A DNA stretch of 64,000 nt from Lepturacanthus savala (taxonomy: Eukaryota > Chordata > Actinopteri > Scombriformes > Trichiuridae). This document shows, piece after piece, positions 1 to 11,959 of the stretch (within the stretch, counting starts at the first letter, position 1; every line of letters starts with the position of its first letter). Below the pieces are notes generated by a model. The model saw only the letters and a list, made by a program, of their open reading frames with translations, was not told the origin of the DNA and ran no database searches. The stretch covers positions 754,348 to 818,347 of the forward strand of contig CM060471.1 of the NCBI GenBank assembly GCA_030544235.1, in the 5' to 3' direction. The position numbers and the translations under genes are program-made.

Positions 1-1402
1 GCAGAGTCCAGCCTCCCTCTGCAGGAGAGCGGGGCTTTTAGCTTGTGGCACAGCGATGGGGTGGGATACATTTACACATCAGAGGGGCCTGACCAGGATG
101 GCAGGATGAGGTTCAGGCCAACACTTTACTTTAAATACCTCAGCTCTATGCTGGCCTGTCCAGGTGCAGCCAGCTTTTTGACCATCTTATTCAAATCATC
201 TATACATTTATTCATCATTTACAGCCTCTTAAAGGTCAATCATTGCTTACACCTCATGACCCTCACATCTCCTCCTAATACAAACAGCAAAGCCACATTT
301 TCAGAATAGAGACCCAATATAGAGATACTACATCACCATGCAAATAAAATAATTATGTTTTTTCATTTGTTTATATTGTCTGAGAACAAGTGGGGTGGAG
401 ATTTGTAGTGCCTTGAAATGTCAGTGGGAAGGGAGGTTTTGTTCCAAAACAGACTCTGGGCCAGAAAGTGAGGTCTAAAAGTCTCAGCAGCTGACAAAGT
501 GTTGCGTATAGGGTTGTGATTAATGATCTTTTTTTTATTCGGATTCAATAATTAAGCATTTTGACTTTGTGTCATAAAATTGTGAAAAGTTTCCATCATA
601 GTTTCTTAAAGCCCAAGTGATGACTTGCTTGTTTTTTCCAACTTTCCATTCCAGAAACCAAAGATAATCACTTACAAGATATAAAACAGATTGGCAAATT
701 CTCACAATTGAGATGCTGCAAGCAGTGTTTTGAATGCTACAGCATATATACTGTAGGCCTATCAGCTATGTGTCCTGTGCTCTCCTTTGAGAGAAAACAA
801 AAAGAAAAAAAATGAAAAGAAATTTGTAGGTTTGTGTTTTATGATGGTGTCTTCTAGTTTTTTAGTTTACAGTAAAGCAATGACATGTCATTTGATCATG
901 CAGAAATTAGTCGCGCTGAGCCTGATAGCATCCCACTAGCTCCATAACAAGAGAGCCATAGACTGAGCAAAACCTAGTTTTCCTGCTAATGTCATCTTCT
1001 CACCTAACTTACAAACATGAACACATCTCTTGTTCTGCAGCTTAGTTTGTTGACAGACAAACCTTTTATAATATCAGTTAGCAGGCAAGGAAGCTAATTA
1101 GTTGCAGCATATTAAAACAGTATGTAAACAACCCTGCAAAAGTCACTTCAGTCATATTTGATACTTGTGTTTGAATATAATCAGTAGCTACAGCGTAGGT
1201 TTGTCTATTGTTTTAAGGCTAGTTATTCACACATAGTGTTATTCAATCAGTGATGGTTTTCAAAATTAATCATACAAATAGAATAAGTAGAATGGTATAT
1301 GCTTGGTGTATTATTGGTGTTAATTGTTAGAAGTGTGGGGTGTTTAAATGTTGTTTGATAATCTGACAAGCACTTTGTTAGGCTACTTATGCCTTTAATC
1401 TG
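1..1402. other. Non-coding, no gene recognised
   Basis: I see no conserved protein, RNA gene or clear transposon here. The first 250 bases are somewhat less AT-rich than the rest and could belong to an exon or UTR continuing from upstream, but no splice signal or reading frame supports that. The rest is AT-rich intergenic or intronic sequence. Confidence 0.5.
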
Positions 1403-1732
1403 TATAGCCTAATAGTCAGTCAGTCACTTTCTATACCTGCTTATTCCTCACTAGGGTCACATGGTCTGCTGGAGCCAATCCTAACGTACTTCATGTCAGA
1501 GGCAGGGATACAGCCCAGACAGGTAGCAGCCTAGCATGGAGCACACACACCATTCACTCACAGTGTGAGTGAATGGTGTGGCAATTTAGACAATTTAGAG
1601 TCTCCAGTTAACCTCAGCATGTGTTTGGACTGTGGGAGGAAGCTGGAGAACCTGGAGAAAACCCACCAGACACAGAGAGAACATAAAACTCCACACAGAA
1701 AGATCCCAGACCAAGGACTATAGCCTAATAGT
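1403..1732 (-). mobile_element. 5'-truncated DANA-like SINE with 14-bp TSD
   Basis: The minus strand carries the body and 3' tail of the SINE seen complete at 7562-7917, ending in a (TGAC)n-type tail that reads cagtcagtcag on the plus strand. The tRNA-derived head is missing, as expected for incomplete reverse transcription. The direct repeat TATAGCCTAATAGT is perfect at 1403-1416 and 1719-1732 and marks the target-site duplication. The copy has diverged from the young copies and has a local rearrangement near 1550-1590 around the gtgagtgaatggtgtg motif. It has no coding capacity. Confidence 0.88.
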
Positions 1733-1734
1733 TG

Positions 1735-3145
1735 GTTAATTTTCTGCAGAATGCTTGTGCATGAAACCCATGTAGACATTATTTTTTAACATACATGCAA
1801 TGATGCATTGTCTGGTTCTATTTCCCTACAACTATCAACCCTTACCTCATGACGAGTGTGTGGCCTGTCTATCACCCTGTGTCCTTTTCTTTTCTGCCAC
1901 TCCCTTCTCCATGCTGCCTGTCTCCTTTTCTGTTTCCCTCACTCCCCTCCCTTCCTCACCTCAGCATCTTCACCGCACACTCTGTCCCGGTCAGCCTCTC
2001 ATTATATTTACCCACCAGAATGTGGACGAGCTCCACTTCATGCGAATAGAAAACCACAAGTTTTGTTCTGCCTGGACAGCACCCAGCCTCAAGAGCTGTT
2101 TCAGTCTGTTCACCAGCATATCCACCTCTTGGACATACTGATATATTAAGAAAACAATAGAGAGGAAGTGAGCCATGATGGCTTTTGCAAATCCAAAATC
2201 ATAAATTAGAAAGTATCAGTCATTTAAATACATCATAGCCTACGTAATATATCCTATCAAGCGAGACTGAGACAGAAGATATTGAGATATTTTGTGAGTA
2301 AAAGGAAAATAAGATGATTCATGTACTGTTCTACTTCTATCAGCTCTCTCAGGATGCTGGCACATTTCATTCACATTATGAATGAAACACTTGCCAAGAA
2401 GCATGAACCTAAACAACGTAGCGACCAGCAGAGTTGCACATTACTCCTGCTGAGTCTGAGATTTACTGTATCTAGTTCACATTTAATAGTGTATAGCCTA
2501 GTGTAAAGCAACACCAGGCCTGAAATCACCTCCTTTTGTTACAATTATCTGCTTGATTTGGTTGTTAGAGATGTTGACGGCTTACCCTGTTAGTTTGGTT
2601 TTAAGCAGCTTATGTAGCACTCAATTGCAATTGACTGCAAAACCTATGAAACTATTAAAATACTTCTGTTAACCTTCTGAAAAATACTGACTGCTACAAG
2701 CATTACGTAGTAAGTATAAGCAAAACAGTTATGAAGCAATCATGACTGGTTGCCATTTCAGAAAAAAATCCAATATAACAAATCCAAATAACAGTAATAA
2801 TCAATTCAGGTTTAATAATACATGTTTTATCAAATTATGGCATGATGGGAGAAACACTACTCCCAAACTAGGAAGTCCGAAAAACTTTACAGAGGTGCTG
2901 TGGTTGTGTAGGGGATAGAAATAGTTAGTATGAATTAATAATTATCAAAGATAATAACTTTTTATAATTTTATAATAAATATCAAAGATAATTATTCATA
3001 GTAAAAAGTATTTTTTAATAGATTTTATTAATTAAAATTAGATTTAAGATTCTTATCTTATAATAAGCTCTATGTCAGACCATATAGTTAATAAAAGTAT
3101 ACAGAGGGGAATGTTTGTATTCATACACAGGTCCGGTCAATCAGT
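1735..3145. other. AT-rich non-coding interval
   Basis: No gene is recognised. The stretch 1850-2000 is pyrimidine-rich, which produces several overlapping spurious frames. The stretch 2930-3060 is extremely AT-rich, with repeated atcaaagata/taataat motifs, and may be the 5' part of the repeat that follows at 3150. Confidence 0.45.
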
Positions 3146-3149
3146 TCTT

Positions 3150-3888
3150 TGTTACAAACAACAAACAAAACAAAGCAAACAGTGAGGTTGTGTATGTGTG
3201 TGTATGCGTGCTTGCGTGGGCACGCATATGTGTGGGATGTTGCAAGCTGGCGGTTACGCCAAGACAATGTGGGACTCCCTAATGGTGGCATGATGACTTA
3301 TATCAAAATGGCAGTTTTGCTGGAACGTGGAGCTACATCCTAGCGGTTATGCCATGACGACACTCACGGACACTAGTGTTTGAGAGAGGATGTATTTGAG
3401 ACAGCGTTTCTCGGTTGTCCTTTCATAGGTGGGTTATCGCCTGCATTTGTACGAAAAGCACCTTGGTCCGGGGGGTAACTGTCAACCAAATGGAGGTAAA
3501 AGAAGAGACTCGTCCAGCTAGAACCTTCTTCTTTGAGGCCATCAGGAAATGCATGTGTGAACTGTTCACTTGAGTACCACACTTGGTGGGAGCAGGATGG
3601 TTGAGTGAGGGTGGATGTGCATTTTGTCTTCATGCCCGTCAGCGTAAATAAAAAAGCAAAGTTTTCAAGTAAGCACATAGTTTTACGGCTTTAATACCAT
3701 CACCACCTAGTGGCGCACTAAACCCCTGCTGGAACCCCTGCTGGAAGAATATGTGATGTAGTCTGATGGATCAGCAGCAGGTGCTGTTGAGCAACACCCA
3801 GCGCTTCACGGTGTAGGGAGCCAGTTGGTAGGAGGTTTCTATTGCTTAAGGGGAATCATATATGGCGTGAGGCACAACATATCACCTC
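3150..3888. repeat. Unclassified interspersed repeat, family A copy 1
   Basis: This block aligns by eye, with many mismatches and indels, to 5815-6668. Shared landmarks occur in the same order: an AAACAAAACAAAGC stretch, a (TG)n tract, a segment with aatgtgggactccctaa versus aacgtgggaatccctaa, gctggaacgtggagctac versus gctggagcgtggagctac, ggttgagtgagggtggatgtgc versus ggttgagcgagggtggatgtgc, ctgatggatcagc, and the end motif atggcgtgaggcacaaca. No coding frame survives. The family is not one I can name. It may be a non-autonomous DNA element or the remnant of an old tandem duplication. Confidence 0.7.
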
Positions 3889-3889
3889 T

Positions 3890-4389
3890 GATCAACAGAG
3901 GGTTCAAGCAATCCTGATAATCCTTATGGAAAAAAGTGTTATCCATACAGTTCATAGTTCATAGTTTATATGGCAGTATAGAATAGAGGTTATCTCTGGC
4001 AGTGAATAGAGGCTACTTCTTGGCAGATTTCTAATCTAAGCTAGCAATCCTACACATCATGTTTAAACACAAAATATCACAGTCATCTTTTCCACTTTGA
4101 CCGCTTGAATAACATCGGAAAGAAGAGAGAGTGAGTCTGCGCTTCTTGGACTGGGGTATTTGTAAGGAGCTGATGCATAGTGCAGGATTCTGTTGTTAGA
4201 AGCCATTCCTCTCTGAACTCCCAGAGGGTGCCCTGCTCAGCCCAGACTCATCGTTACCGTCCTTCTCCGGACCAGAGAGTGATGACAGAAGGCTGGGTTG
4301 CCCTTCACAGTCGCAATGTTGGCACTCCGGTCTACTCATGTCAAAGCATTCAATATCTTTGGCCAAGGACTCGAGTTGTCTGCTCCACA
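3890..4389. other. Non-coding flank of the Tc1 element
   Basis: No gene is seen. The interval separates repeat family A copy 1 from the Tc1 insertion. Several short overlapping frames at 4180-4437 have no recognisable similarity. Confidence 0.45.
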
Positions 4390-4391
4390 TA

Positions 4392-5488
4392 CAGTGCAAC
4401 CCGGAAAGTATTCACAGCGCTTCACTTTTTCACATGAAGTCAAAGGAATTCTCTTTAGACCTCCGAGACAAAATTGTCTTGTGGCACAAATCTGGGGAAG
4501 GATACAGAAAAATTTCTGCTGCTTTGAAGGTCCCAATGAGCACAGTACTCAGAACCACCAGGACTCTTCCTCGAGCTGGCTGGCCATCTAAACTGAGCAA
4601 TCAGGGGAAAAGTGCCTTATTCAGGGAGGTGACTAAGAACCCGATGGTCACTCTGTCAGAGCTCCAGCGTTCCTCTGTGGAGAGAGGAGAACCTTCCAGA
4701 AGGACAACCATCTCTGCAGCAATCCACCAATTAGGCCTGTATGGTAGAGTGGCCAGGCAGAAGCCACTCCTTAGTAAAAGCAACAAGGCAGCCCACCTGG
4801 AGTTTGCCAAATGGCACCTGAAGGACTCTCAGACCATGAGGAACAAAATTCTCTGGTCTGATGAGACAAAGATTGAACTCTTTGGTGTGAATGCCAGGCA
4901 TCATGTTTGGAGGAAACCAGGCACCGCTCATCACCAGGCCAATACCATCTCTACAGTGAAGCATGGTGGTGGCAGCATCAAGCTGTGGGGATGTTTTTCA
5001 GCAGCAGGAACTGGGAGACTAGTCAGGATAGAGGGAAAGATGAATGCAACAATGTACAGAGACATCCTGGATGAAAACCTGCTCCAGACCTCTTGACCTC
5101 AGGCTGGCTCTGGAGAGATCTGAAAATGGCTGTGCACCGCTTCCCATCCAACTTGATGGAGCTTGAGAGGTGCTGCAAAGAGGAATGGACAAAACTGTCC
5201 AAAGATAGGTGTGGCAAGCTTCTAGCATCATATTCAAAAAGATTTGAGGCTGTAATTGCTGCCAAAGGTGCATCAACAAAGCATTGAGCAAAGGCTGTGA
5301 ATACTTATGTTCATGTGGTTTCTTAGTTTTTTTTTATTTTTAATAAATCTCAAAATCACATTGTCATTATGGGGTGCTGTGTAAAGAATTTTGAGGAAAA
5401 AAATGAATTGAATCCATTTTGGAATAAGGCTGTAACATAACAAAATGTGGAAAAAGTGAAGAGCTGTGAATACTTTATGGATGCACTG
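4392..5488 (+). mobile_element. Defective Tc1/mariner transposon
   Basis: The element begins CAGTGCAACCCGGAAAG and ends with the inverted counterpart CTTTATGGATGCACTG. TA dinucleotides sit at 4390-4391 and 5489-5490, the expected Tc1 target duplication. The right end retains a long terminal region of about 150 bp (from roughly 5335), while the left end keeps only about 44 bp before running directly into the transposase start, so the left inverted repeat is internally deleted. At about 1.1 kb it is shorter than the usual 1.6 kb fish Tc1. It sits between two copies of repeat family A. Confidence 0.95.
4434..5287 (+). pseudogene. Tc1 transposase pseudogene
   Basis: The first frame (ATG at 4434 to the stop at 5094-5096, about 220 residues) carries the N-terminal paired-like helix-turn-helix region (SKEFSLDLRDKIV, YRKISAALKVP) and the start of the DDE catalytic core with the first aspartate in the motif LWSDETKIELFG. 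An internal deletion near 5090-5100 removes the block that normally holds the second aspartate and the catalytic glutamate region. The tail (WRDLKMAVHRFPSNL onward to 5287) resumes in another frame. The product cannot be catalytically active. A longer frame running upstream to 4338 uses a non-ATG start within the terminal repeat and flank and is not real. Confidence 0.93.
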
Positions 5489-5490
5489 TA

Positions 5491-5814
5491 CGGATTGGGT
5501 TTGGAGAGAGTAATTTGCCCTTCACCTGTCAGGAGGGTTAAAATTCCCTATTCTTTCAGGTTTTCAACGCACCTGTACTTAATATTTGAGCCTGACAGAT
5601 TCAACCTCCTCATTGGTTGAACCAGGGCTGATTAATTTCCCTCTGAGGCTGGGGGCCCCCACTCATGTGGGTTTTCTGTTCTTGGTTGCCTGGAGTCAAG
5701 ACTCTTCCCAGGTCAAGGGCACCATCAGCTGAGTTACTAGACTAGTTTATTGACAATTAATAATTAATTCACAATTAATACTTTACTAAGTCCTTGCACT
5801 AAACTATAAACACT
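5491..5814. other. Non-coding spacer
   Basis: No gene is seen. It contains ggctgggggcccccac and other moderately GC-rich sequence that could be the 5' part of repeat family A copy 2, but copy 1 has no clear counterpart because the Tc1 element lies next to it. Confidence 0.4.
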
Positions 5815-6668
5815 AAACACAGAAACAAAACAAACAAAGCAAAACTAAGCAACAGTATAAACAAGCAAACAAAACCAAGGAAGAGTGAGGGTGTATATGT
5901 ATGTGTGTGTATGTGTGCGTGCGTGTGTGTTTGGGAGATCGCAAGATAGCTGGGACAACGTGGGAATCCCTAAGATGGTGGCTATGCCGTGTTGACATAT
6001 ATCACAATGGAGATTGCGCTGGAGCGTGGAGCTACGTCACTAGTGATTACACTGTGACAACACACTTCCAAAACTAGTGTGTGAGACAAGATGGCATCTT
6101 GTCCACAACATGTGATCTGAGACAAAGAGACCACACGGAATGTACGCAGATTGTCGTGTATGTGTAAATGTAGGTATAAATGGAAGGAGGGAGACCAAAA
6201 AGGAGAGAGAAAGAGAGATAGGGAGAGAGAGAGGCCTCAGAACTTTCAGATCTTTGAGGCCTTCAGGGAACGCACGTACAAACTGTTTACTTGATTAAAG
6301 CACTTTCTGGTTGAGCGAGGGTGGATGTGCCTTCTGTCTTCACACACATCAACACAAATGAACAAGTTCAGTTTTCAGGTAAGCCCATTCTTTTACAGCC
6401 TTAGTGATGTCACTACCCAGTGCTGCACTACAGCCAATCAGAGTTGGCTTCCTGGGGAACCCCTGCTAGGAGTATCCGTAATGTAGCCTGATGGATCAGC
6501 CAGATCAGCAGGAGGCACTGTTGAGCAACACCTGGGGCTCCATGGTGTAGGGAGCCATGTGGTGGAGGGTTTCTATTGTTGAAGGGGAATCATGTGTCTA
6601 GGCACTCACAGGCAGGCTTCTGATTTCTCACTAGGCCTGAAACTCAGTATGGCGTGAGGCACAACAGA
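5815..6668. repeat. Unclassified interspersed repeat, family A copy 2
   Basis: This is the second copy of the repeat at 3150-3888, in the same orientation. It is slightly longer, with extra sequence near 6120-6250 containing a purine-rich gagaga tract and a 3' extension around 6590-6650. A (TG)n-rich tract lies at about 5895-5932. It ends with the shared motif atggcgtgaggcacaaca. There is no protein-coding capacity. The moderate divergence from copy 1 suggests an old duplication or old independent insertions. Confidence 0.7.
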
Positions 6669-6839
6669 GGTATACCCTCAGTTGACAACACAGTTGTCTC
6701 CATTTTTGATGTGGTATCCATGTATGGGTGCCATTATTGGATGATATTGGATTATAAGCCTCACTAATGTTATGTTAACCTTCATTGATCTGCTAGCAGC
6801 ATAGTTCTTCTGTTATTCTATGCTAGTTTGTGCACAGTT

Positions 6840-7245
6840 ATCTGTGCACAAACATTGTATTAATGTTTTAATTAACTTCATCTATGTGCAATATACGTAA
6901 CAATCTCAGGTCAAATTCACTCTCTGCACATATTCCTGTTTTATTTATTTTGCTTTATTTCCTTAATGCCTATTTATAATTGTGCAGCTCTTTTGTAATA
7001 TTTTTGTAATATATTTGTAATATATTTTGTAATATAATTGTCTGTACATTTCTGTAAAATGGCAACTCTTGCACCTACATATTTAGTTTTTTCTATATAG
7101 CTTCCTGTTTTTAAGTTAAGATTTTTTAGCTACAAATGACTCAGACATACACAAGAATTCCAATGTACTTATTTAAACTTGTCTTTAACCTGTACAAATG
7201 GTGATAAACTCGATTCTATTCTATTTTATTCTATTCTATGTTGTA
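6840..7245 (+). mobile_element. 3' end of a non-LTR retrotransposon
   Basis: The segment has the look of a LINE 3' untranslated end that is common in fish genomes: gtgcaatatacg, repeated ttttgtaatat units, tctgtacatttctgtaaaatggcaac (interrupted here by family-typical changes), and a terminal run of ATTCT-like pentamers at about 7211-7240. No reverse transcriptase frame is attached, so it is a 5'-truncated insertion. I base the family assignment on remembered fish repeats and leave the clade open. Confidence 0.6.
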
Positions 7246-7561
7246 TACAATTAAAGGCGTATACAGAGTATGCAGAATTTCCCTAAAACAATATGTAAAC
7301 TCAATCTCTCAACATCCTAGTCATATAACACTAGGAAAACTCTGATATGAGTCAAACCCAATTTGAATGAATGTGGGGCTTTATGGTCAATATTTTCTCC
7401 CCACACACTATCCTCTTGAGATGAGATTCTACCATTCATCCCATGTGACACATTTGGGACATGAATAATACATATCTGAAAGGCAAACAATCATGAACAA
7501 TAGTGGATAATTATTTAGGTGTGTATTAGAAAATAATAATAAAAAAGATCAGTTAGATCAG

Positions 7562-7917
7562 GGTGACACGGTGGCGCAGGGGTTAGCGCTGTTGCCTCAC
7601 AGCAAGAAGGTCGCAGGTTCAAGACCTCCTTGGTCCTGGGTCTGGGACCATTCTGTGTGGAGTTTGCATGTTCTCCCCGTGTCTGCGTGGGTTTTCACCG
7701 GGTACTCCGGCTTCCTCCCACAGTCCAAAAAGGTTAATTGGCAACTCTAAATTTCCCATAGGTGTGAGTGTGTGAGTGAATGGTGTGTGTGCCCCACGAT
7801 TGGCTGGCGACCATCTGGGGTGTATCCCTGCCTCTCGCCGTAACGCGCTGGGATAGGCTCCAGCAGACCCCTGCGACCCTAATGAGGAATAAGCAGGTAT
7901 AGAAAATGACTGACTGA
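7562..7917 (+). mobile_element. Full-length DANA-like tRNA-derived SINE
   Basis: The copy has a tRNA-derived head with a recognisable polymerase III A box (TGGCGCAGGGG, 7572-7582) and B box (GGTTCAAGACC, 7616-7626). A body follows with tctgtgtggagtttgcatg and cttcctcccacagtcc, typical of fish SINEs, and a 3' tail ends in aataagcaggtatagaaaat and (TGAC)n. A perfect 12-bp duplication CAGTTAGATCAG lies at 7550-7561 and 7918-7929. It is very close to the copy at 40945-41314, differing mainly by a deletion of about 8 bases near 7731, so it is probably young. It is transcribed by Pol III if active and depends on a partner LINE. Confidence 0.95.
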
Positions 7918-7929
7918 CAGTTAGATCAG

Positions 7930-9700
7930 TTCGTGTCTTTCGATCTTAGATGTTCAGGAGGTTTTAAGTGGATTTTCTGAATAACCTTCTCTTTTCCAAA
8001 GCAAATGGGCCCAAAGAACAAAGGTAAAAAATACTGAATTAAGCAATTTAACATTATTTAACAAGTACCAAGGTTAATGTTAGTTCTACCTCAGATAACT
8101 TAAAATCCAGACTGATTTGATGACTACAATCTGTCAAAAATCAGCCAAGATGGAAAGCTTTTAGATTAAAACTTAAAATGATGAATTTAAAAAATTTCCA
8201 ATTTGTTAGAAATATTTAGAATCGTTAAAGTACAGAACTCAACAACGTATTAAAGATAAGTTTTAGTTTTTCTAATTTTAACCATTTGTAACTGAAAAAA
8301 TTATATATCAGGCCTTTAAAGGACAGCAGAGGAAGTCAGGTGGATATTTGACCAAACAGAACTGTCAGCAGTCACCTAGACTGTATGAACTAAATATAAA
8401 GTGTCCTAGCATCTGACTAGTGTTTGGATTGGCTGATGAGGAGAACCAGAACAACTTGCAGGGTGCACTTTTCACCACCAATATCCCCTCCAACTCTAAC
8501 ACTCTAATAATAGAATACACCGTAGTACAAAATTCTTGTGAAATTGTGAAATGTGTGCACATGAACAGCTGAGGAAGATCCCACAGATCGAAAGATTGCC
8601 TTCAAAAAAAGAGAATACAAATATTTATTGGAAGCTTGGCAGTGTGCAGTCCTCACTCCTTTGTATCCTACACATGAACAGCTGCACATTCTTTTAAACC
8701 TGTTACAAGTGAGTCTCAGTATCCCAATAGATCAATGAGCATAGCCTTTGTAGACTATAACTATAACCAGAAATCATTTCATTATTCTGTTGGTGTGCTT
8801 TTATTTGTATGGTGACTATATCAGCAAGGTATGCTCAGCTCTGTTCATGCCAAGAAATACAATGAATAAAGGGCGGGGGGAGTAGGGGGGCCTTCAAACA
8901 ATGTTTAAAAGAATAAAAAGGTTGTATCAATTTCCCAAAGAATACATCAAGTCAAATGGGCTCACACTTAAAGGAGTTTCAGGTTCATATAAAAAGCGAT
9001 ATGTTTTTCCATGTCATGTCTCATTTGCTTGTTCAACAATCAAAATCAACCCAACTGAGCCAAATAATTGAGTCCAGCCCTGTGTGTGAGTGAGGGAGAG
9101 AAAACACAATTTATGTTACACTGAAACATCTTTCATTGAATAGCTGCATTAGGCTTTAACAGAAGGCAAGGATGCAATTAAAATGCTCCCTTGCACAGTA
9201 TTACTCCACACTGAAAAAAATGCTAACCAATAAGCTCTTTATATGAGATGGACACTTACTTTCTTACTTGCAGCATGCCTCTGCTTTGTTCTACTGGGTA
9301 AGATTTACTATTTGGTTGTTAGCTGAAAGACCTAGCAGTAAATTATTCATGTGGACAGGAGAGGAAAAGTGAACTGTACCCTTGTTATGTTTCAATTGTT
9401 CTCTGCTATTGCCATTATAGCTGCAGACAGGGCCGTACAGATACCTTTGGAGGGGCAGGTGCTCAGTGTTAAAATGGGGCACATGGAACAATAGTTTAAA
9501 GGATTGACAGACATCCATCTGATGATGATGTATTAGTCTGTAAAGATGTTTCAGTCTGTAGAGATGTTGTAGGGTGGGGGCAGAAGGGTGGGTCCAACCA
9601 GGCAGGTGAAGGAGTAGGTTCATCAGGGGCCTCCATGAGTCGCATCAAGAGTCGTTATCATTGGGCCTCGTGCAGTTGAACTGAAACAGTAGCAGGGAGA
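7930..9700. other. Non-coding interval
   Basis: No gene or clear transposon is recognised. A nearly duplicated phrase, cagtctgtaaagatgt then cagtctgtagagatgt, occurs near 9534-9566. The part from about 9420 onward may be 3' untranslated sequence of the LINE at 9880-11935, but I cannot place a boundary. Confidence 0.4.
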
Positions 9701-9879
9701 AGGACTCCGGATGAATAGTGATGAAAAGACCAAGTATAAACTAGATACTGTTTATTAATGACAGACAGTGGTACATGGTACCAGAAAGAGATGATAGGGT
9801 TCAGTGCACTGTACTTCCCCCAGCATTCTCATTCCTAGGGCAGCTTAGACTGAACTGTGGGTTTAAGTATACCTCTAGC

Positions 9880-11935
9880 TACCCTGACCATAGGCCTTTT
9901 GGAACAGGAATGTTTTCAGTCTAACCTTAAATGCACAGACTGTGTTGGCCTCTTTAATATCAGTTGGGAGTTGGTTCCATAAAACAGGGGCTTGGTAACT
10001 AAAGGCTCTAGCTCCTACTGTACTTTTATGGACCCGTGGAACTACCAGTAGACCTGCATTCTGAGAGAGAAGTGTTTTGTTTGGATGGTACGGGACCAGA
10101 GCATCTTTAAGATAAGAGGGGCCCATACCATTAATGGTTTTATAAGTGACAAGTATGATTTTAAATTTTATTCTAAACTCAACAGGAAGCCAATGAAGGG
10201 CTTGGAGTATGGGGCTGATGTGCTCTCTTCTATTAGTTCATGTTAATAAATGAGCCGCTGCATTTTGAAGCTGAAAATTTTTTAGGGAACTTTTAGGACA
10301 CGCTACGAGTAGGGAGTTACAGTAATATAGTCTAGATGTAACAAATGCATGGATTAGTTTTTCAGCGTCATTTTTAGATAAGATATTTCTGATTTTGCCT
10401 ATGTTACGCAGGTGAAAGAAGGCTGTTCTACAGGTTTGATTAATATGAGCTTTGAATGATAAGTCTGACTCAAATAAAACTCCTAGGTTTTTAACTGTGG
10501 CACTGGAGGCTATCCTCACATTATCCAGAGTGACTATCTGCTCAGATAAGGACTCTCTAACACTTTTAGGACCTAATATAATAACTTCTGTTTTATCAGG
10601 GTTGAGTAACAGATAATTAACGGACATCCAGGTCTTTATGTCTCTAACACAGGCACTAAGTTTATGTACTAACCTCATCTGATTGGGTTTAATTGATAAG
10701 TATAGCTGCATGTCATCTGTGTAGCAGTGGAAATTAATGGCATGTTTTATAATAATATTACCCAAGGGCAGCATATATAGAGTAAACAAAATGGGCCCAA
10801 GAACCGAACCTTGTGGGACACCATAAGTGACTCTTGAGTATGATGATGATTACTGGTTAATGCTACCAAACTGGAACCTATTAGATAAATAGGATTTAAA
10901 CCAGGAGAGGGGGGATCCTCTAATGCCTATGTCCCATTCCAAACTCTGCAGTAAGATGCTATGGTCCATTGTGTCAAAAGCAGCACTTAAATCCAGCAAG
11001 ACCAGGACCGAGTCCACTCCATCAGCAGCAGCTAACAACAAGTCATTAGTGACCTTGACTAGTGCTGTTTCAGTGCTGTGATGGGCCCGAAAGCCAGACT
11101 GAAAATCTTCAAATAAACTATTGTCCTGTAAGTGCTGACAGAGCTGTTTAACTACCACTCTTTCAAGAACTTTTGAAAGAAAGGGTAGATTTGAAATTGG
11201 CCTGTAGTTTACTAAAATATCTGGCTCAAGAGTGTTTTTCTTCAAGAAGGTTTAATAACTGCATGTCTAAAAGCCTGCGGCACATATCCAGTTATTAGTG
11301 ACATATTCATTATTTCTAGGATATTATCAATAATTAGGGGCAGCATCTCTTTAAGGAGTTTAGCTGGAATTGGATCTAAAATACATGTAGTTGACTTAGA
11401 TGACAATGATTTTAGTTATCTGGGCTGGGTTTGCAGGGGTGAATTTATCCAGTAATATTGCTGGGTTTAAAAGGGCTTCTAAGCTACAGCCTGAGCTTCC
11501 TCAGCGCTGATGTTAGGAAGGATTTGATCTATTTTATCTCTATCTAATAGTTTTATTATTAAAGAATTTCATCACAGCTGAGACTAACTGGAATAGATGG
11601 ATCTACTGAGCTGTGAGGGTTGGTCAGCCTGGCTACAGTGCTGAACAGGAATCTGGGGTTATTCTTATTTTCTTCTATTAACGATGAATAATACCTAGTT
11701 TTTGCTTTACGCAGGGCCTGCTTATAAGCCAATAGACTGTTCTTCCAGGCCCTGAGGGAATGATCTGTGGGGGAGTGGCGCCATAGTTTCTCTAATTTAC
11801 GCGTAGCTTTTTTAAGGGAATGTGTTTCAGTATTATACCAGGGAGATAATGTCCTCGGTTAGTTTTACATTTTAATGGGGCTACCAAGTCTAAAGCGCTA
11901 TGGAGGGTGTGCATTGTTTTTTCAACTAGATCATC
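9880..11935 (-). pseudogene. L2/Maui-like LINE ORF2 remnant
   Basis: On the minus strand, from the high coordinate down, the remnants are: a degraded pre-RT linker (11700-11935, with residues like LPWYNTETHSLKKA); reverse transcriptase motifs NYRPISNLPFLSKVLE, FQSGFRAHHSTETAL and LLDLSAAFDTMDH (11245-10850); the catalytic box as YTDD near 10712-10723 in place of the usual YADD; NPDKTEVIILGP; and a C-terminal region PRVHKSTVGARAFSYQAP (10126-9875). Frames are broken at about 11250, 10800-10850 and 10130-10240. The endonuclease domain is absent upstream of about 11935, so this is a 5'-truncated dead copy. The motif set matches the L2 clade of fish non-LTR retrotransposons. Confidence 0.9.
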
Positions 11936-11959
11936 ACATGTGGCAGGACACAACATATC

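Noticed and set aside
1..310. Terminal exon of an upstream gene such as map2k6
   Set aside because: Synteny would make this neighbour plausible, but no kinase-like residues or splice sites could be seen.
7562..7640. tRNA gene
   Set aside because: The A and B boxes belong to the head of a SINE. A proper cloverleaf is not preserved, and the same head recurs at 41.3 kb.
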